A stretch of 64,000 bases of DNA, taken from Dyella_B sp036746095. Its GTDB lineage: Bacteria; Pseudomonadota; Gammaproteobacteria; Xanthomonadales; Rhodanobacteraceae. The notes below the pieces were generated by a model. That model was not told where the DNA came from. It saw nothing but the letters and a program-made list of their open reading frames with translations, and did no database searches. The position numbers were made by a program, and so were the translations under genes. Positions 19,006 to 27,663 of this stretch are shown here, piece after piece; position 1 is the stretch's first letter; every line of letters starts with the position of its first letter. The stretch spans positions 54,683 through 118,682 of the forward strand of contig NZ_DAIOEU010000009.1 of the NCBI RefSeq assembly GCF_036746095.1, written 5' to 3'.

Positions 19006-20310
19006 ATGGATACTCGGAATTCCGCCTGCCTGCAGGCACCCGCCATGTCGGCAGGCCAGCGTCTGCGCTCGATCTTCGGCGGCTCGATCGGCAACCTGGT
19101 CGAGTGGTACGACTGGTATGTCTTTTCGGCTTTCTCGCTGTATTTCGCCCAGGCGTTTTTCCCGCACAGCGACCAGACCGTGCAGTTGCTCAACACAGCG
19201 GCCATTTTCGCCGTCGGCTTCGTGATGCGCCCGCTCGGCGGCTGGCTGCTCGGCGCTTTTGCCGATCGCAGGGGACGCAAAGCTGCATTGCTGCTTTCGG
19301 TCTTCATGATGAGCTTGGGTTCGCTGATCATCGGCCTCACGCCCGATTACCAGCACATCGGTGTCGCCGCACCGGTGCTGCTGGTGCTCGCGCGACTGCT
19401 GCAGGGACTTTCCATCGGCGGCGAATACGGCACGTCCGCTACCTACCTGAGTGAAATGGCGCCCGCGCGGACACGCGGCTTCTGGTCGAGCATCCAGTAC
19501 GTCACCCTGGTGGCCGGCCAGTTGTGCGCGTTGCTGCTGCTGATCGTGTTGCAGCAGTTCCTGCTCACGCCCGCGCAATTGCATGCGTGGGGTTGGCGCA
19601 TTCCGTTCCTGGTCGGCGCCATGCTGGCCATCATCGCCGTGCTTATCCGCCGCAGCATGGACGAGACCGCGTCGTTCAAGCAGGCCACGCGCGTGGCCAG
19701 CCCGCTGCGCACCCTGCTGCGTCATCCACGCCCGGTGCTGACGGTGATTGGGCTGACCATGGGTGGAACGCTGGCCTTCTACACCTACACCACCTACATG
19801 CAGAAGTACCTGGTCAATTCGGTGGGCATCAGCAAGGCTGACGCTACCTCGATCTCCGCCGCCACGCTATTCATCTATGCACTGCTGCAACCGGCGTTCG
19901 GTGCACTTTCGGACCGGATTGGCCGCCGCCCCCTGCTGATCGGCTTCGGCGTACTCGGCACCCTGCTCACCTACCCCATCTTGTCCTCGCTCACTCAGGT
20001 GCAGGGATGGTGGGGGGCGTTTGGACTGATCATGCTGGCGCTGGTGGTGGTCAGCGGCTACACCTCGATCAATGCGGTCGTGAAAGCCGAGTTGTTTCCG
20101 GCCGAAATCCGCGCCATCGGCGTTGGCCTGCCGTACGCGTTGACCTTGTCGGTGTTCGGCGGTACGGCTGAATTCATCGCGCTATGGTTCAAGCAGATCG
20201 GCCACGAGGACTACTTCTACTGGTACGTGACCGCCTGCATTGCGTGCTCCCTGCTGGTCTATGTCGGCATGCGCGATACGCGCAAGCATTCACATATCAC
20301 CGAAGGCTAG
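19006..20310 (+). CDS. MFS transporter of the metabolite:H+ symporter family (KgtP-like)
   Basis: A 434-residue, 12-helix major facilitator. The opening IGNLVEWYDWYVFSAF, the loop 2-3 motif GAFADRRGRKAAL, and the LQGLSIGGEYG segment are diagnostic of the MHS branch, which includes alpha-ketoglutarate, citrate and proline/betaine carriers. The WYDWYVF version and the position behind dctA and a porin favour a dicarboxylate or 2-oxoglutarate substrate. Two adjacent ATGs occur at 19003 and 19006; AGAGGAG is too close to the first, so 19006 is preferred. It is the last gene of the apparent uptake operon. Confidence 0.88.
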   Translation: MDTRNSACLQAPAMSAGQRLRSIFGGSIGNLVEWYDWYVFSAFSLYFAQAFFPHSDQTVQLLNTAAIFAVGFVMRPLGGWLLGAFADRRGRKAALLLSVFMMSLGSLIIGLTPDYQHIGVAAPVLLVLARLLQGLSIGGEYGTSATYLSEMAPARTRGFWSSIQYVTLVAGQLCALLLLIVLQQFLLTPAQLHAWGWRIPFLVGAMLAIIAVLIRRSMDETASFKQATRVASPLRTLLRHPRPVLTVIGLTMGGTLAFYTYTTYMQKYLVNSVGISKADATSISAATLFIYALLQPAFGALSDRIGRRPLLIGFGVLGTLLTYPILSSLTQVQGWWGAFGLIMLALVVVSGYTSINAVVKAELFPAEIRAIGVGLPYALTLSVFGGTAEFIALWFKQIGHEDYFYWYVTACIACSLLVYVGMRDTRKHSHITEG

Positions 20311-20369
20311 GCCACCGCGGCGATTGACGCCGGCTGCTTTTTCCGTTGCACGTGCCCCCATGCATTCGA

Positions 20370-21449
20370 TCACGTCGCCGGAATCAGCGAGTTGATCAAT
20401 ATCTGCGTGTTCGAAGCCAGCAGGCTTACGTTGTGCGCCCGAGTGCTCAGGTCCGCCAGCGCCTCACCCGCAAGGGTATAGCCGCTTTCCTTCAACGCTG
20501 CCGCCAAGGCATGGCCCATGCCCGCGCTTGCTTCACTGAGGCCGTAAATCATGCCGACCCCATAGGCAGCGACATTGCGCAGGTTGAACGGCGACAAGGC
20601 ATTGCTCAGGCCCTGCGCGTTGCGCTGCAGGTTCTGCCAGCCGCGCAGGGTGCTGCCCGAATTGGCCAACGCCATTTCGACGTTGTGCAACAGCACGTTG
20701 GGATTACCGGTGAGGGCTCCCACCGCGTTGCCCGACGCACCGGCGGTGTTGAGTATCGTACCCAGCGCATAAGCGAGGTCTCGTTGCCGCTCATAGGCGC
20801 TCTTGTTTGGATCGGCCAGCGTGGTCAGTGCCGTATTCATATCCCGCAGCACTCTGCCAAACCCTGCCAGCGGGCCGCCGCCGGCCCGAAAATAGTCCGC
20901 CCACTCCTTGAGCTGCTTGCCGATGCCGTTCTGTCCATTTGCCTTGGCAAGATTGGAAAGACCGTTGAAGGCCTGGCTGACCCCGACCAGAAAATAGCCG
21001 GGCGCGCTCGCACCATAGTGCAGGCCGAGCAGGTAGTTGCCATGGCGGAAGTTGCTGAGCGCCGCGAGGCCGTGGGTAAGACCCGTCTGCAGGGAAACGG
21101 CCGAGGATGCGAAATTCAGGCGTGCCTGTTGCTGGAGGTGTGCCGTGTCGGTGGATACCGGACGCGCGGCCGGGCGCGGCGGCGGCGGGCTTCCCCATGG
21201 ACCCGCCGTCGGTCGCCACGGCGACTGGCTCGCTTCGCTGCTGAAGGCGGAACGACTGGATCGGTCGCCTGCTTGTGAATGCGCCCAGAGTTCCGGTACG
21301 CGCGACGTGATCGAGCTTGGCCTTATATTTTCTCGCGTGTCCGCCGCATGGCTCATGGAAACCCCCGTCGAAGACAGGCCCCGAGAATCGGGCGCATTCA
21401 AACCAGCCTCAATATGCCAAGTGCTCTGGTCCAGCTTTTCAATCGCCAT
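20370..21449 (-). CDS. Orphan effector-like protein, Ser/Pro-rich N-terminus
   Basis: A 359-residue protein I do not recognise. Residues 1 to about 110 are rich in Ser, Pro, Ala and Arg with no hydrophobic signal peptide, and look disordered. The remaining 250 residues are Gly/Ala/Leu/Asn-rich and mostly helical, with several amphipathic or weakly hydrophobic stretches but no certain transmembrane helix. This layout is common in type III effectors and translocators, which is an inference only. The ATG at 21449 has GAGG upstream; a TTG at 21467 would add six residues. It follows the 21497-22756 gene by 47 bases on the same strand, so the two are probably one operon. No secretion machinery or chaperone gene is seen in the window. 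Confidence 0.7.
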   Translation of the reverse strand: MAIEKLDQSTWHIEAGLNAPDSRGLSSTGVSMSHAADTRENIRPSSITSRVPELWAHSQAGDRSSRSAFSSEASQSPWRPTAGPWGSPPPPRPAARPVSTDTAHLQQQARLNFASSAVSLQTGLTHGLAALSNFRHGNYLLGLHYGASAPGYFLVGVSQAFNGLSNLAKANGQNGIGKQLKEWADYFRAGGGPLAGFGRVLRDMNTALTTLADPNKSAYERQRDLAYALGTILNTAGASGNAVGALTGNPNVLLHNVEMALANSGSTLRGWQNLQRNAQGLSNALSPFNLRNVAAYGVGMIYGLSEASAGMGHALAAALKESGYTLAGEALADLSTRAHNVSLLASNTQILINSLIPAT

Positions 21450-21496
21450 GATCAACCTCGCAAACAAATGTGCCCACCAACATGGACGAAGGCAGG

Positions 21497-22756
21497 TCAG
21501 GTAGATTTGTGATCCTTCGCGTCATCACTGCTCGACTTACTGCCGGTCAACATCGAATAAAGACGATCCACGGCAAGCACAAGCGTGCCGACGAAACTCA
21601 AAGAGCCCAAAACGGCGTAGGTGGCATAGCGCCGCCGATAGTACTGCTCCCTGCGCAACCGCTTGTCGTCCACATATTTCTTGATGATGTCGTCCAGGTC
21701 TTTCTGCCGCCTGCTCCGAAAATCGGCCGTGTCGCCATAGCTACGTCCGGGATTTTTGCTATAAGTTTTAACCTGCTTTTCAAAGTCCGCTCTTCTACCC
21801 TCGATCAGGTTGTAATAATTGCGGTACTTCGCGGGGACGTCTTTGAAGCCTTTCCATCGAAGATAAAACGCGTCCCGTTTGACTCCGATGGGAAACTGGT
21901 AATCCCTTTGCAGCAGATACTGGGCCGCCCCAATATCCAGCTTGTACAAGCCGTCTGTCGCGGCATCACGCAACTGTATGGTGTCGCGCTTTTTCGCAAG
22001 AACGTCTCGAAGTTCGTGAAATACCTGGGTGACGTGATGCGTCTTGTCTCCGGCTTGGATACCTTCGGCGACCGTTTTATAAGCCGCGTCCAGCAGTTGC
22101 CGATGCTCGGCGTTTTCGCGCAGGAAAGGCGGATCCGGAAAGAAAAATCCCTTACTAACCGCCAGCTCCCTTGCCCAAGCGGTGCTATCCGCATTTGTCT
22201 GCGCATGCATCACTGCATCACCGGCTGGCGAGGGGAACTGCAGCACAACGTCACGTTGGTAGGCATCCGCCGAAGCGGATCCACGGTCGGTAGCAACGGA
22301 ATCCTCTGTCGCGGGCAGCCTGGCCCCCTTTACGCCGGGCGGTGGTGGAGCCACCCGGCGTACTGACTGGATGGCATGAGTATCGCTCACGATCTTCCAG
22401 CGCCCATCGGCATCTTCCTTTGCGCGCCTGCCGCTCGGCACAGGTGCACCGGTTTCAGGGTCGAGCGTGTAGGCCATGCGCGTCCCGTTCGCATCCGGGG
22501 TATCACTCTTCCTTACGACGTAGTCAGCTTTTCGATCTGTCCAGGTGACCTTCTGCAGCGGAGATGTGACCGGACTGCTACTCGCTGGAAGTCCACTGGA
22601 GGACGCTGGGAATGGATTGGGCTGCGGATTGACCCCGAGTGGATCGGATACGCCGCGCCTTTCGCCTTCAGGCCTTCCACTCGGCGAATGCGGCGAGTCG
22701 CCAGGGTGCGGTTCGTGGGCGATTGAATGCGAGACCGCATGAAAGCTAGGCATCAT
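21497..22756 (-). CDS. Orphan effector-like protein with C-terminal membrane helix
   Basis: A 419-residue protein of unknown function. Residues 1-190 are Ser/Pro/Gly/Arg-rich and low in structure, including repeated PSS/PAS and a PPPP run. Residues 200-380 are charged and helical with many Tyr, Arg and Asp. A single hydrophobic helix (YAVLGSLSFVGTLVLAV, near residue 390) lies close to the C-terminus. There is no N-terminal signal peptide. Two ATGs at 22756 and 22753 follow AAAGGTG; the first is used. Codon choice and base composition look less GC-biased than in flanking genes. A tail-anchored or injected protein would fit, but nothing proves it. No PIP box or hrp box was found upstream. Confidence 0.7.
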   Translation of the reverse strand: MMPSFHAVSHSIAHEPHPGDSPHSPSGRPEGERRGVSDPLGVNPQPNPFPASSSGLPASSSPVTSPLQKVTWTDRKADYVVRKSDTPDANGTRMAYTLDPETGAPVPSGRRAKEDADGRWKIVSDTHAIQSVRRVAPPPPGVKGARLPATEDSVATDRGSASADAYQRDVVLQFPSPAGDAVMHAQTNADSTAWARELAVSKGFFFPDPPFLRENAEHRQLLDAAYKTVAEGIQAGDKTHHVTQVFHELRDVLAKKRDTIQLRDAATDGLYKLDIGAAQYLLQRDYQFPIGVKRDAFYLRWKGFKDVPAKYRNYYNLIEGRRADFEKQVKTYSKNPGRSYGDTADFRSRRQKDLDDIIKKYVDDKRLRREQYYRRRYATYAVLGSLSFVGTLVLAVDRLYSMLTGSKSSSDDAKDHKST

Positions 22757-22995
22757 CGGCACCTTTGTTCGAGGTAACGTGTGTTTTATCGGGCCACAGG
22801 TGCCTTCCAGGTCCGATGAAAACCGCGTCCTGGCGACCAGCTTCCAACCGCCCCATGAAGGCAGCCCCAAAATAGGGAAATGACACGCGCCTACGGTGGT
22901 ATTCGCCTATGCAAACGTTGGTGGAGTGGATGGCGTCAGTGCGGTCTCGCGACAGGTAGTGATGCGGCCGTGCAGCCGGCGTGGCCCGCGGTTAC

Positions 22996-24750
22996 TCAGG
23001 TATCGAACTGGAGTGCGCTGGTGAGATCGCCCATCGGCGCTTGCCCGCGCGCCGCCATGGCCTCGTCCCGCTCGCGGATGCCGTCGAGTTTTTCCAGTTC
23101 GAACACACGGGTGATCAGGCGCAGGATGGATCCCGTGTCCTGGATCGTGTGGTCGACATGTCCTTTTTTTGCAAACGGCGAAATGACCAGTGCCGGGATG
23201 CGCGTGCCCGGTCCCCAGCGATCGCCTTGGGGAGGTGCCACGTGATCCCACCACCCTCCGTTTTCGTCCACGGCGACGATCACCACCATGTGTTGCCATT
23301 GCGGGCTGCCGCGCAGCATCTTGACGGCGTGCACGATGTGGCGGTCGCCGGCGGCGACGTCAGCGTAGCCGGCGTGCATGTTGAGGTTGCCCTGCGGCTT
23401 GTAGAAGGTGACCGCAGGCAGCCTGCCGGCCTTGGCGTCGGCGAGAAAGTGATTGCTGCTCACGTCATCGCCCAGGCCGCCGTCGCGCAAGTGTCTGGCG
23501 CGCGCGGCCGTGCCTGGCGCCAGGTTGCGAAAATAGTTGAAGGGCTGGTGGTGGTATTGGAAGTTCGGCACCACCGGCACGCTGCGGGAAAAATTGGCGC
23601 CCTGCGTATCCAGGGTTTCCTGGTAGGCACCGGCATACCACGCCCAGTCGATACCGCGCTGGTCCAGCTTGTCGCCAATCTGTTCATGAGTTTGCGGCGG
23701 CAGCGCCATCGCGTTGCCGGGCTGGGTGAAGTCCACCACGCCATCCGCGCCCAGCTTCATCGGCGTCGGCGCATACGGCGGCAGCATGGTGTTGACGGCA
23801 TAGCTCAAGCGCCGGCCATCGGCCAGCGTCTCGATCGGCGTCAGCGCGCTGGGACCAAATTGCGGTGGACCATCCATCGCGCTGGCCGGCGAACGCGCCA
23901 GCGGCTTGAGCCTGGGGTCGTCGGCCCGGCCGCTGACGGTCTGGGCAATCTGCGATTGGGCGATGCTGGTATCCGCGTCGGGATAACGCGGCACACCCGC
24001 GCAGACCAGGTACTGATGATTGAGGAAAGAACCGCCGAACGCGCCCTGGAAGAAGTTATCGCATAGCGTGAATTCGCCGGCGAGGTCCCACAGCCGCAGA
24101 CCGTAATGGGCGTTGGCGTAATGCCCCATCGTGAACGCCGCCGAATCGGCCCAGGCAACGAACATGTCGTTCTTGCCGCCATTGATCTGCATCTGGTTCT
24201 GGTAGAACACATGCCACAGGTCGCGTGTGACCAGGGACAGCGGCAGATGCTCGCCCTTGGGGCCCTTCAGTGCGAACGGCGCGTTCGGCAACCCGGTCTG
24301 GTATTGCTGGCCGCCAGGGTAGCTGATGCCGTCGGCAACCTGGTCGCTGGGCAACCAGCCACGCGGTACTTCCGGCAAATGCGGCAAGATGGTCTTGCCG
24401 TCGCGGTCGCGCTGTACGTAGTCCTCCGGCTTGAGCGATGACAGCGGCTTCTCGACGCCCGGAAAGTCCGCGAACAGATTGTTGAAGCTGCGGTTTTCCG
24501 CAAAGATCACCACGACATGCTTCACTTTGTCGCGAAGCACACGATCCAGTTCAGCGCCGGCGATCGCCTTTGGCGCGCCCGGGCCGTGGTCGTCGGGGCT
24601 GTCGCAGCCAGCGAGACCGCCCCCGACGGCAACGGCTGCGACGCCGATACCTGCCAGGAACGAACGCCGGCCAAGATCAGGCGTTTCACCGGAGGTGGAC
24701 TTGGCCTCAGCCGTGGCGTCGGATGAGGGCGGCGGAGGCTGCTGTTTCAT
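22996..24750 (-). CDS. AcpA-like acid phosphatase / phospholipase C family lipoprotein
   Basis: A 584-residue member of the phosphoesterase family that includes bacterial phospholipase C and Francisella AcpA. The twin-arginine motif RRSFLAG is at residues 28-34 and is followed by a hydrophobic stretch and LAGC, so the protein is probably exported folded by Tat and then lipidated. Family motifs include VVVIFAENRSFNNLF (metal and nucleophile region) near residue 80, NHQYLVCAG, and DENGGWWDHVAPP near residue 510. It should hydrolyse phosphomonoesters or phospholipids in the periplasm. The ATG at 24750 follows GAGAGAAG. It is close to, but not overlapping, the Rieske gene upstream and may share its transcript. 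Confidence 0.85.
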   Translation of the reverse strand: MKQQPPPPSSDATAEAKSTSGETPDLGRRSFLAGIGVAAVAVGGGLAGCDSPDDHGPGAPKAIAGAELDRVLRDKVKHVVVIFAENRSFNNLFADFPGVEKPLSSLKPEDYVQRDRDGKTILPHLPEVPRGWLPSDQVADGISYPGGQQYQTGLPNAPFALKGPKGEHLPLSLVTRDLWHVFYQNQMQINGGKNDMFVAWADSAAFTMGHYANAHYGLRLWDLAGEFTLCDNFFQGAFGGSFLNHQYLVCAGVPRYPDADTSIAQSQIAQTVSGRADDPRLKPLARSPASAMDGPPQFGPSALTPIETLADGRRLSYAVNTMLPPYAPTPMKLGADGVVDFTQPGNAMALPPQTHEQIGDKLDQRGIDWAWYAGAYQETLDTQGANFSRSVPVVPNFQYHHQPFNYFRNLAPGTAARARHLRDGGLGDDVSSNHFLADAKAGRLPAVTFYKPQGNLNMHAGYADVAAGDRHIVHAVKMLRGSPQWQHMVVIVAVDENGGWWDHVAPPQGDRWGPGTRIPALVISPFAKKGHVDHTIQDTGSILRLITRVFELEKLDGIRERDEAMAARGQAPMGDLTSALQFDT

Positions 24751-24777
24751 GTCTTCTCTCGCAACAATCGAGCGGTA

Positions 24778-25095
24778 TTAGCGATCGTCTCGCGTCCAGA
24801 TCAGGCCGCTCTCTTCCTTGACCGGAAAACGGTGAATCGGCTCATACGCCGGCGGGCACGTCGGCTCGCCAGTGCGCAGATCGAAGCGCGCGCCGTGGCG
24901 CGGGCATTCCACCTCATGGCCGATGATCTCGCCACCAGCCAGCTCGCCGCCGTCGTGTGTGCAGATATCCTCGACAGCATACAGGTCACCGTCGATGTTG
25001 AAGACGGCAATGGCGGTATCGCCATCCCACACGACTTTGAATTCGCCCGGCAGCAGCTCCGAACGCGTGCCGACTTCCACCCATGCTTCGCTCAT
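24778..25095 (-). CDS. Rieske [2Fe-2S] ferredoxin-like protein
   Basis: A 105-residue stand-alone Rieske protein. The cluster ligands are visible as CTHDGGEL near residue 45 and CPRHGARF near residue 64, the C-x-H and C-x2-H pairs of the bacterial non-haem oxygenase ferredoxin and NirD branch. Expected role: one-electron carrier in the cytoplasm. The ATG at 25093-25095 overlaps the stop of the upstream acetyltransferase (ATGA), so the two are co-translated. In related genomes the same small Rieske protein is often near suf genes, and the suf operon is only 2.6 kb away, which is suggestive but not proof of a link. Confidence 0.88.
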   Translation of the reverse strand: MSEAWVEVGTRSELLPGEFKVVWDGDTAIAVFNIDGDLYAVEDICTHDGGELAGGEIIGHEVECPRHGARFDLRTGEPTCPPAYEPIHRFPVKEESGLIWTRDDR

Positions 25096-25631
25096 ACAGC
25101 CAGGTCCTTCACCATCAATTCGAACTTCAGATCGGCGCGGCGAGGAATGCCGAAGCGTTCGTCGCCATAGGGGAACGGCGAGTATTCGCCGGTGCGGCGA
25201 TAGCCGCGGCGTTCATACCAGGCCATCAAATCGCGGCGCACGTCGATCACCTTCATGTGCATGGCGCGACATTGCCAGGTTTGCTGCGCATATCGTTCCG
25301 CTGCCTGCAGCACCAGCCGGCCCAGCCCGCTGCCCTGGCGCGGCGGATGCACCGCGAACATGCCGAAATACGCCGCGTCGCCATGCCGTTCCACGTGGCA
25401 GCAAGCAAGCAGCGCGTTGTCCGCATGGGCCAACAGCACGGCACTGTCCGGCGCGGCCAGCACCTGCGCCACGTCGGCAGGATCGGTACGCTGTCCATCA
25501 AGCAGGTCGGCCTCGGTGGTCCAGCCCTGGCGACTGGCCTCGCCGCGATAGGCGGATTGAACCAGGGCGACGATAGCGTCGATATCGGTCTCGACGGCCT
25601 GGCGGAAAGCGGGCGTGATGACGGTATTCAT
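25092..25631 (-). CDS. GNAT family N-acetyltransferase
   Basis: A 179-residue acetyltransferase. The acetyl-CoA-binding signature is the FAVHPPRQGSGLGRLVL segment (R/QxxGxG) near residues 92-108, and WYERRGYRRTGEY near residue 150 is the conserved C-terminal region. The opening PAFRQAVETDIDAIVALVQSAYRG is typical of the family. The acceptor substrate is unknown. It is the first gene of a pair with the Rieske protein, overlapping by 4 bases. Confidence 0.85.
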   Translation of the reverse strand: MNTVITPAFRQAVETDIDAIVALVQSAYRGEASRQGWTTEADLLDGQRTDPADVAQVLAAPDSAVLLAHADNALLACCHVERHGDAAYFGMFAVHPPRQGSGLGRLVLQAAERYAQQTWQCRAMHMKVIDVRRDLMAWYERRGYRRTGEYSPFPYGDERFGIPRRADLKFELMVKDLAV

Positions 25632-25677
25632 CCGCGCATGATAATCCGCCGCACGATGCCGCCAAAGCCAGGTGGCG

Positions 25678-26049
25678 CTACGGCATCACCCACGAGCCAA
25701 CGTGATCGTTGCGATAGAAGGTTCCCGGCCGGTAGGCGTGGTGCCTGCACACGTTGAAGTTGCGCACGAGGATGCGGCGGCCGTCCGACAATACGGTGCG
25801 CAGATCGCGAAGGCAGCTTTCGTCGTGGTCGTGAAACGCCAGGGTTACGGCAAGCTCATAGTCGAACCATGAGTCCTGCATGGAATCCCTGAAGTCCATC
25901 TCGGTCCATCGCCCGCTTCCCGCCGGAGCCATCGCGAACGTATCGATACTGCCGCGGGTATCGTTCACCACCTCGATGGTATGCACCGAATCCGCCAGCG
26001 CGGCGAGAGGAAAACAGGCGAAACACAGCGCAGTTAGACATGGACGCAT
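25678..26049 (-). CDS. Small periplasmic protein of unknown function
   Basis: A 123-residue protein with a signal peptide (cleavage near AALAD, residue 20). The mature part starts with TIEVVNDTRGSIDTFAMAPAGSGRW, resembling a group of small beta-sandwich periplasmic proteins that contain a V-x-N-x-T/S and PSGS-like region and have no assigned role. Two cysteines (CLRDL and NVCRHH) could form a disulphide. The start at 26049 is fixed by AAGGAGAACGT; the longer open frame has no support. It is transcribed away from the sigma-factor cluster. Confidence 0.7.
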   Translation of the reverse strand: MRPCLTALCFACFPLAALADSVHTIEVVNDTRGSIDTFAMAPAGSGRWTEMDFRDSMQDSWFDYELAVTLAFHDHDESCLRDLRTVLSDGRRILVRNFNVCRHHAYRPGTFYRNDHVGSWVMP

Positions 26050-26259
26050 GACGTTCTCCTTTTGAAAGGCGCAGCAAACCCCGGGCCGGCATACATGGCA
26101 TGCAGCAGGACGGATGACGGCAAGGGATAACGGATGGCACAGGGGTAGATGCGCGGGGCCAACAAACGGTTGCAAGGCAGTGCCTGCAACCGATCAGCGA
26201 GCGACCGTATCTCTATATTCGTGGGCGTCCAGCTCGACGCTGCTTATCGGGAGTAGATG

Positions 26260-26598
26260 ATGGAAAAAACCGAGATCATTCCGATCGTGCTTTTCCTCTG
26301 CGTCACCTTCGGCATTACGTACATCGTCAGGCTGCTGGTTACGGCGCGCCTGCGCATCAAGATGCTGCAGGCTTGCGGCTCCAAGGAGCTGGTGGAGGCC
26401 GTGGTGCAGGGCGACGCGCAGCGCGACCAGATGTCGGCATTGCGCTGGGGCATTCTCACGCTGGTGGAGGCTATCGGCTTCGGCATCATCCAGCTGGTGG
26501 GTTGGGACGACGTCAATCCCGGCGTGGTGGCGATGCTGCTGGGCGCTTTCGGCCTTGGGTCCCTCCTGTTCTTCGTGCTCGCGCGACGTTTCAGCTGA
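26260..26598 (+). CDS. Small two-helix membrane protein
   Basis: A 112-residue protein with an N-terminal transmembrane helix (residues about 5-28), a soluble charged middle (residues 30-60) and a hydrophobic C-terminal pair of helices (about 63-105). It resembles the DUF6249-type small membrane proteins that often precede ECF sigma-factor genes, but I make no functional claim. Two ATGs are adjacent at 26257 and 26260; CGGGAG is best spaced for the second. It lies 12 bases before the sigma-factor gene and is probably in the same operon. Confidence 0.75.
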   Translation: MEKTEIIPIVLFLCVTFGITYIVRLLVTARLRIKMLQACGSKELVEAVVQGDAQRDQMSALRWGILTLVEAIGFGIIQLVGWDDVNPGVVAMLLGAFGLGSLLFFVLARRFS

Positions 26599-26610
26599 TC
26601 GCAGGCGCGA

Positions 26611-27180
26611 ATGAGCCATCAGGATCGCCAGTTGGTCGACGCCGTATTGGCGAACGCGCCCGGCGCGTTCGAGCGGCTGGTGCGCGAGCATCAAGCGTTG
26701 TGCTGGCACATCAGCTATCGCATGGTGCGCCATCCGGAAGATGCGCGGGATCTATGCCAGGAAGCATTCCTGCGCGTGCATCAGCACCTTCGGCAATACC
26801 GCTACGAAAGCAGCCTGAAGTCATGGATCGGCCGTATCGCCTACAACGTGGCGCTGCGCTGCCTGGAACGCAAACACGTCGTGGTATTCGACCTGGGCGA
26901 AGGCGAGGACGGCTTCGATCCCATCGAGAACCTGGCCGACGGCTTCGACCTGGAAACCGCTTATGCCGACCGCGAAACGGCCGCGCGCCTGCACCAGGCC
27001 ATCGAAGCCCTGCCGCCGCTGCAACGCACGCTGCTTACGCTCTACCATCTGGACGAACTTTCCATTGATGAGATCGCCAGCATCACCGGGCTTGCCGGCG
27101 GCACAATCAAAAGCCATCTGTTCCGCACGCGGCTTCGTCTGCGCCAACAGTTGGAAACCGTCTATGGGGTATCGCCATGA
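26611..27180 (+). CDS. ECF-type RNA polymerase sigma factor
   Basis: A 189-residue sigma-70 family protein with region 2 (residues about 20-90, including EDARDLCQEAFLRVHQHL and SSLKSWIGRIAYN) and region 4 (about 125-180, including LPPLQRTLLTLYHLDELSIDEIASITG and GTIKSHLFRTR). It lacks regions 1 and 3, as ECF sigma factors do. It should direct RNA polymerase to a small regulon under control of the membrane protein encoded next, with which it overlaps by 4 bases. The signal is not evident. It is distinct from the RpoE/RseA arrangement because no MucB or DegP gene follows. Confidence 0.9.
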   Translation: MSHQDRQLVDAVLANAPGAFERLVREHQALCWHISYRMVRHPEDARDLCQEAFLRVHQHLRQYRYESSLKSWIGRIAYNVALRCLERKHVVVFDLGEGEDGFDPIENLADGFDLETAYADRETAARLHQAIEALPPLQRTLLTLYHLDELSIDEIASITGLAGGTIKSHLFRTRLRLRQQLETVYGVSP

Positions 27181-27596
27181 ATCACGAACCATCCAGCGAT
27201 GACGGCATGGAACGCGAATGGGTTTTGCAGGAACGCGCCGTTCGCGCCGAGCGGCTCGGCTTGGACGTCCGCGATGCGGCGAAACTGCAGCGCTATCGTG
27301 CTGTCGCACGCGCCTTGCGGCAACCGTTGGATGAAGATCTGCCGCCTGATTTCGCCAGCGAGGTCGCCAGGAATGTTCGGCAACAGGCAACCGACACCAT
27401 GCGTCTGGAGCTCTACCTGAGCTGGACCCTGCTCGGCGTGTTGGCCGTGCTGCTGCTAGGACTGGTCGTGCGTTACAGCAGCCTGTTGCAGGCGTGGCTG
27501 TCGAACCCGTGGCTGATGGCACTGATAGCTTGCGTCGCCTTGCCTGCCTTGCTGGGCAAGCTGCCCGCGTTGAATCGCCTTCGTCGGCCGGGATGA
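27177..27596 (+). CDS. Probable membrane anti-sigma factor
   Basis: A 139-residue protein with a soluble N-terminal region of about 75 residues (acidic, with PLDEDLPPDFASEVAR, a segment common in ECF-associated proteins) and two transmembrane helices near residues 80-102 and 110-128. It overlaps the sigma-factor gene by 4 bases (ATGA), the usual arrangement for a sigma factor and its anti-sigma partner. No zinc-binding HxxxCxxC motif is present, so it is not of the ZAS class. The assignment as anti-sigma factor rests on position and topology. Confidence 0.72.
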   Translation: MNHEPSSDDGMEREWVLQERAVRAERLGLDVRDAAKLQRYRAVARALRQPLDEDLPPDFASEVARNVRQQATDTMRLELYLSWTLLGVLAVLLLGLVVRYSSLLQAWLSNPWLMALIACVALPALLGKLPALNRLRRPG

Positions 27597-27663
27597 AATC
27601 CCGGCAGCTGCGCCATCTCAGCCAGGCAGGGGGTTGGCGCGGCGTACCCGACAATGCCCGGCC

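Noticed and set aside
22757..22860. PIP box or hrp box upstream of the effector-like pair
   Set aside because: No TTCG-N16-TTCG or GGAACC-N16-CCAC arrangement was found in the region before 22756.
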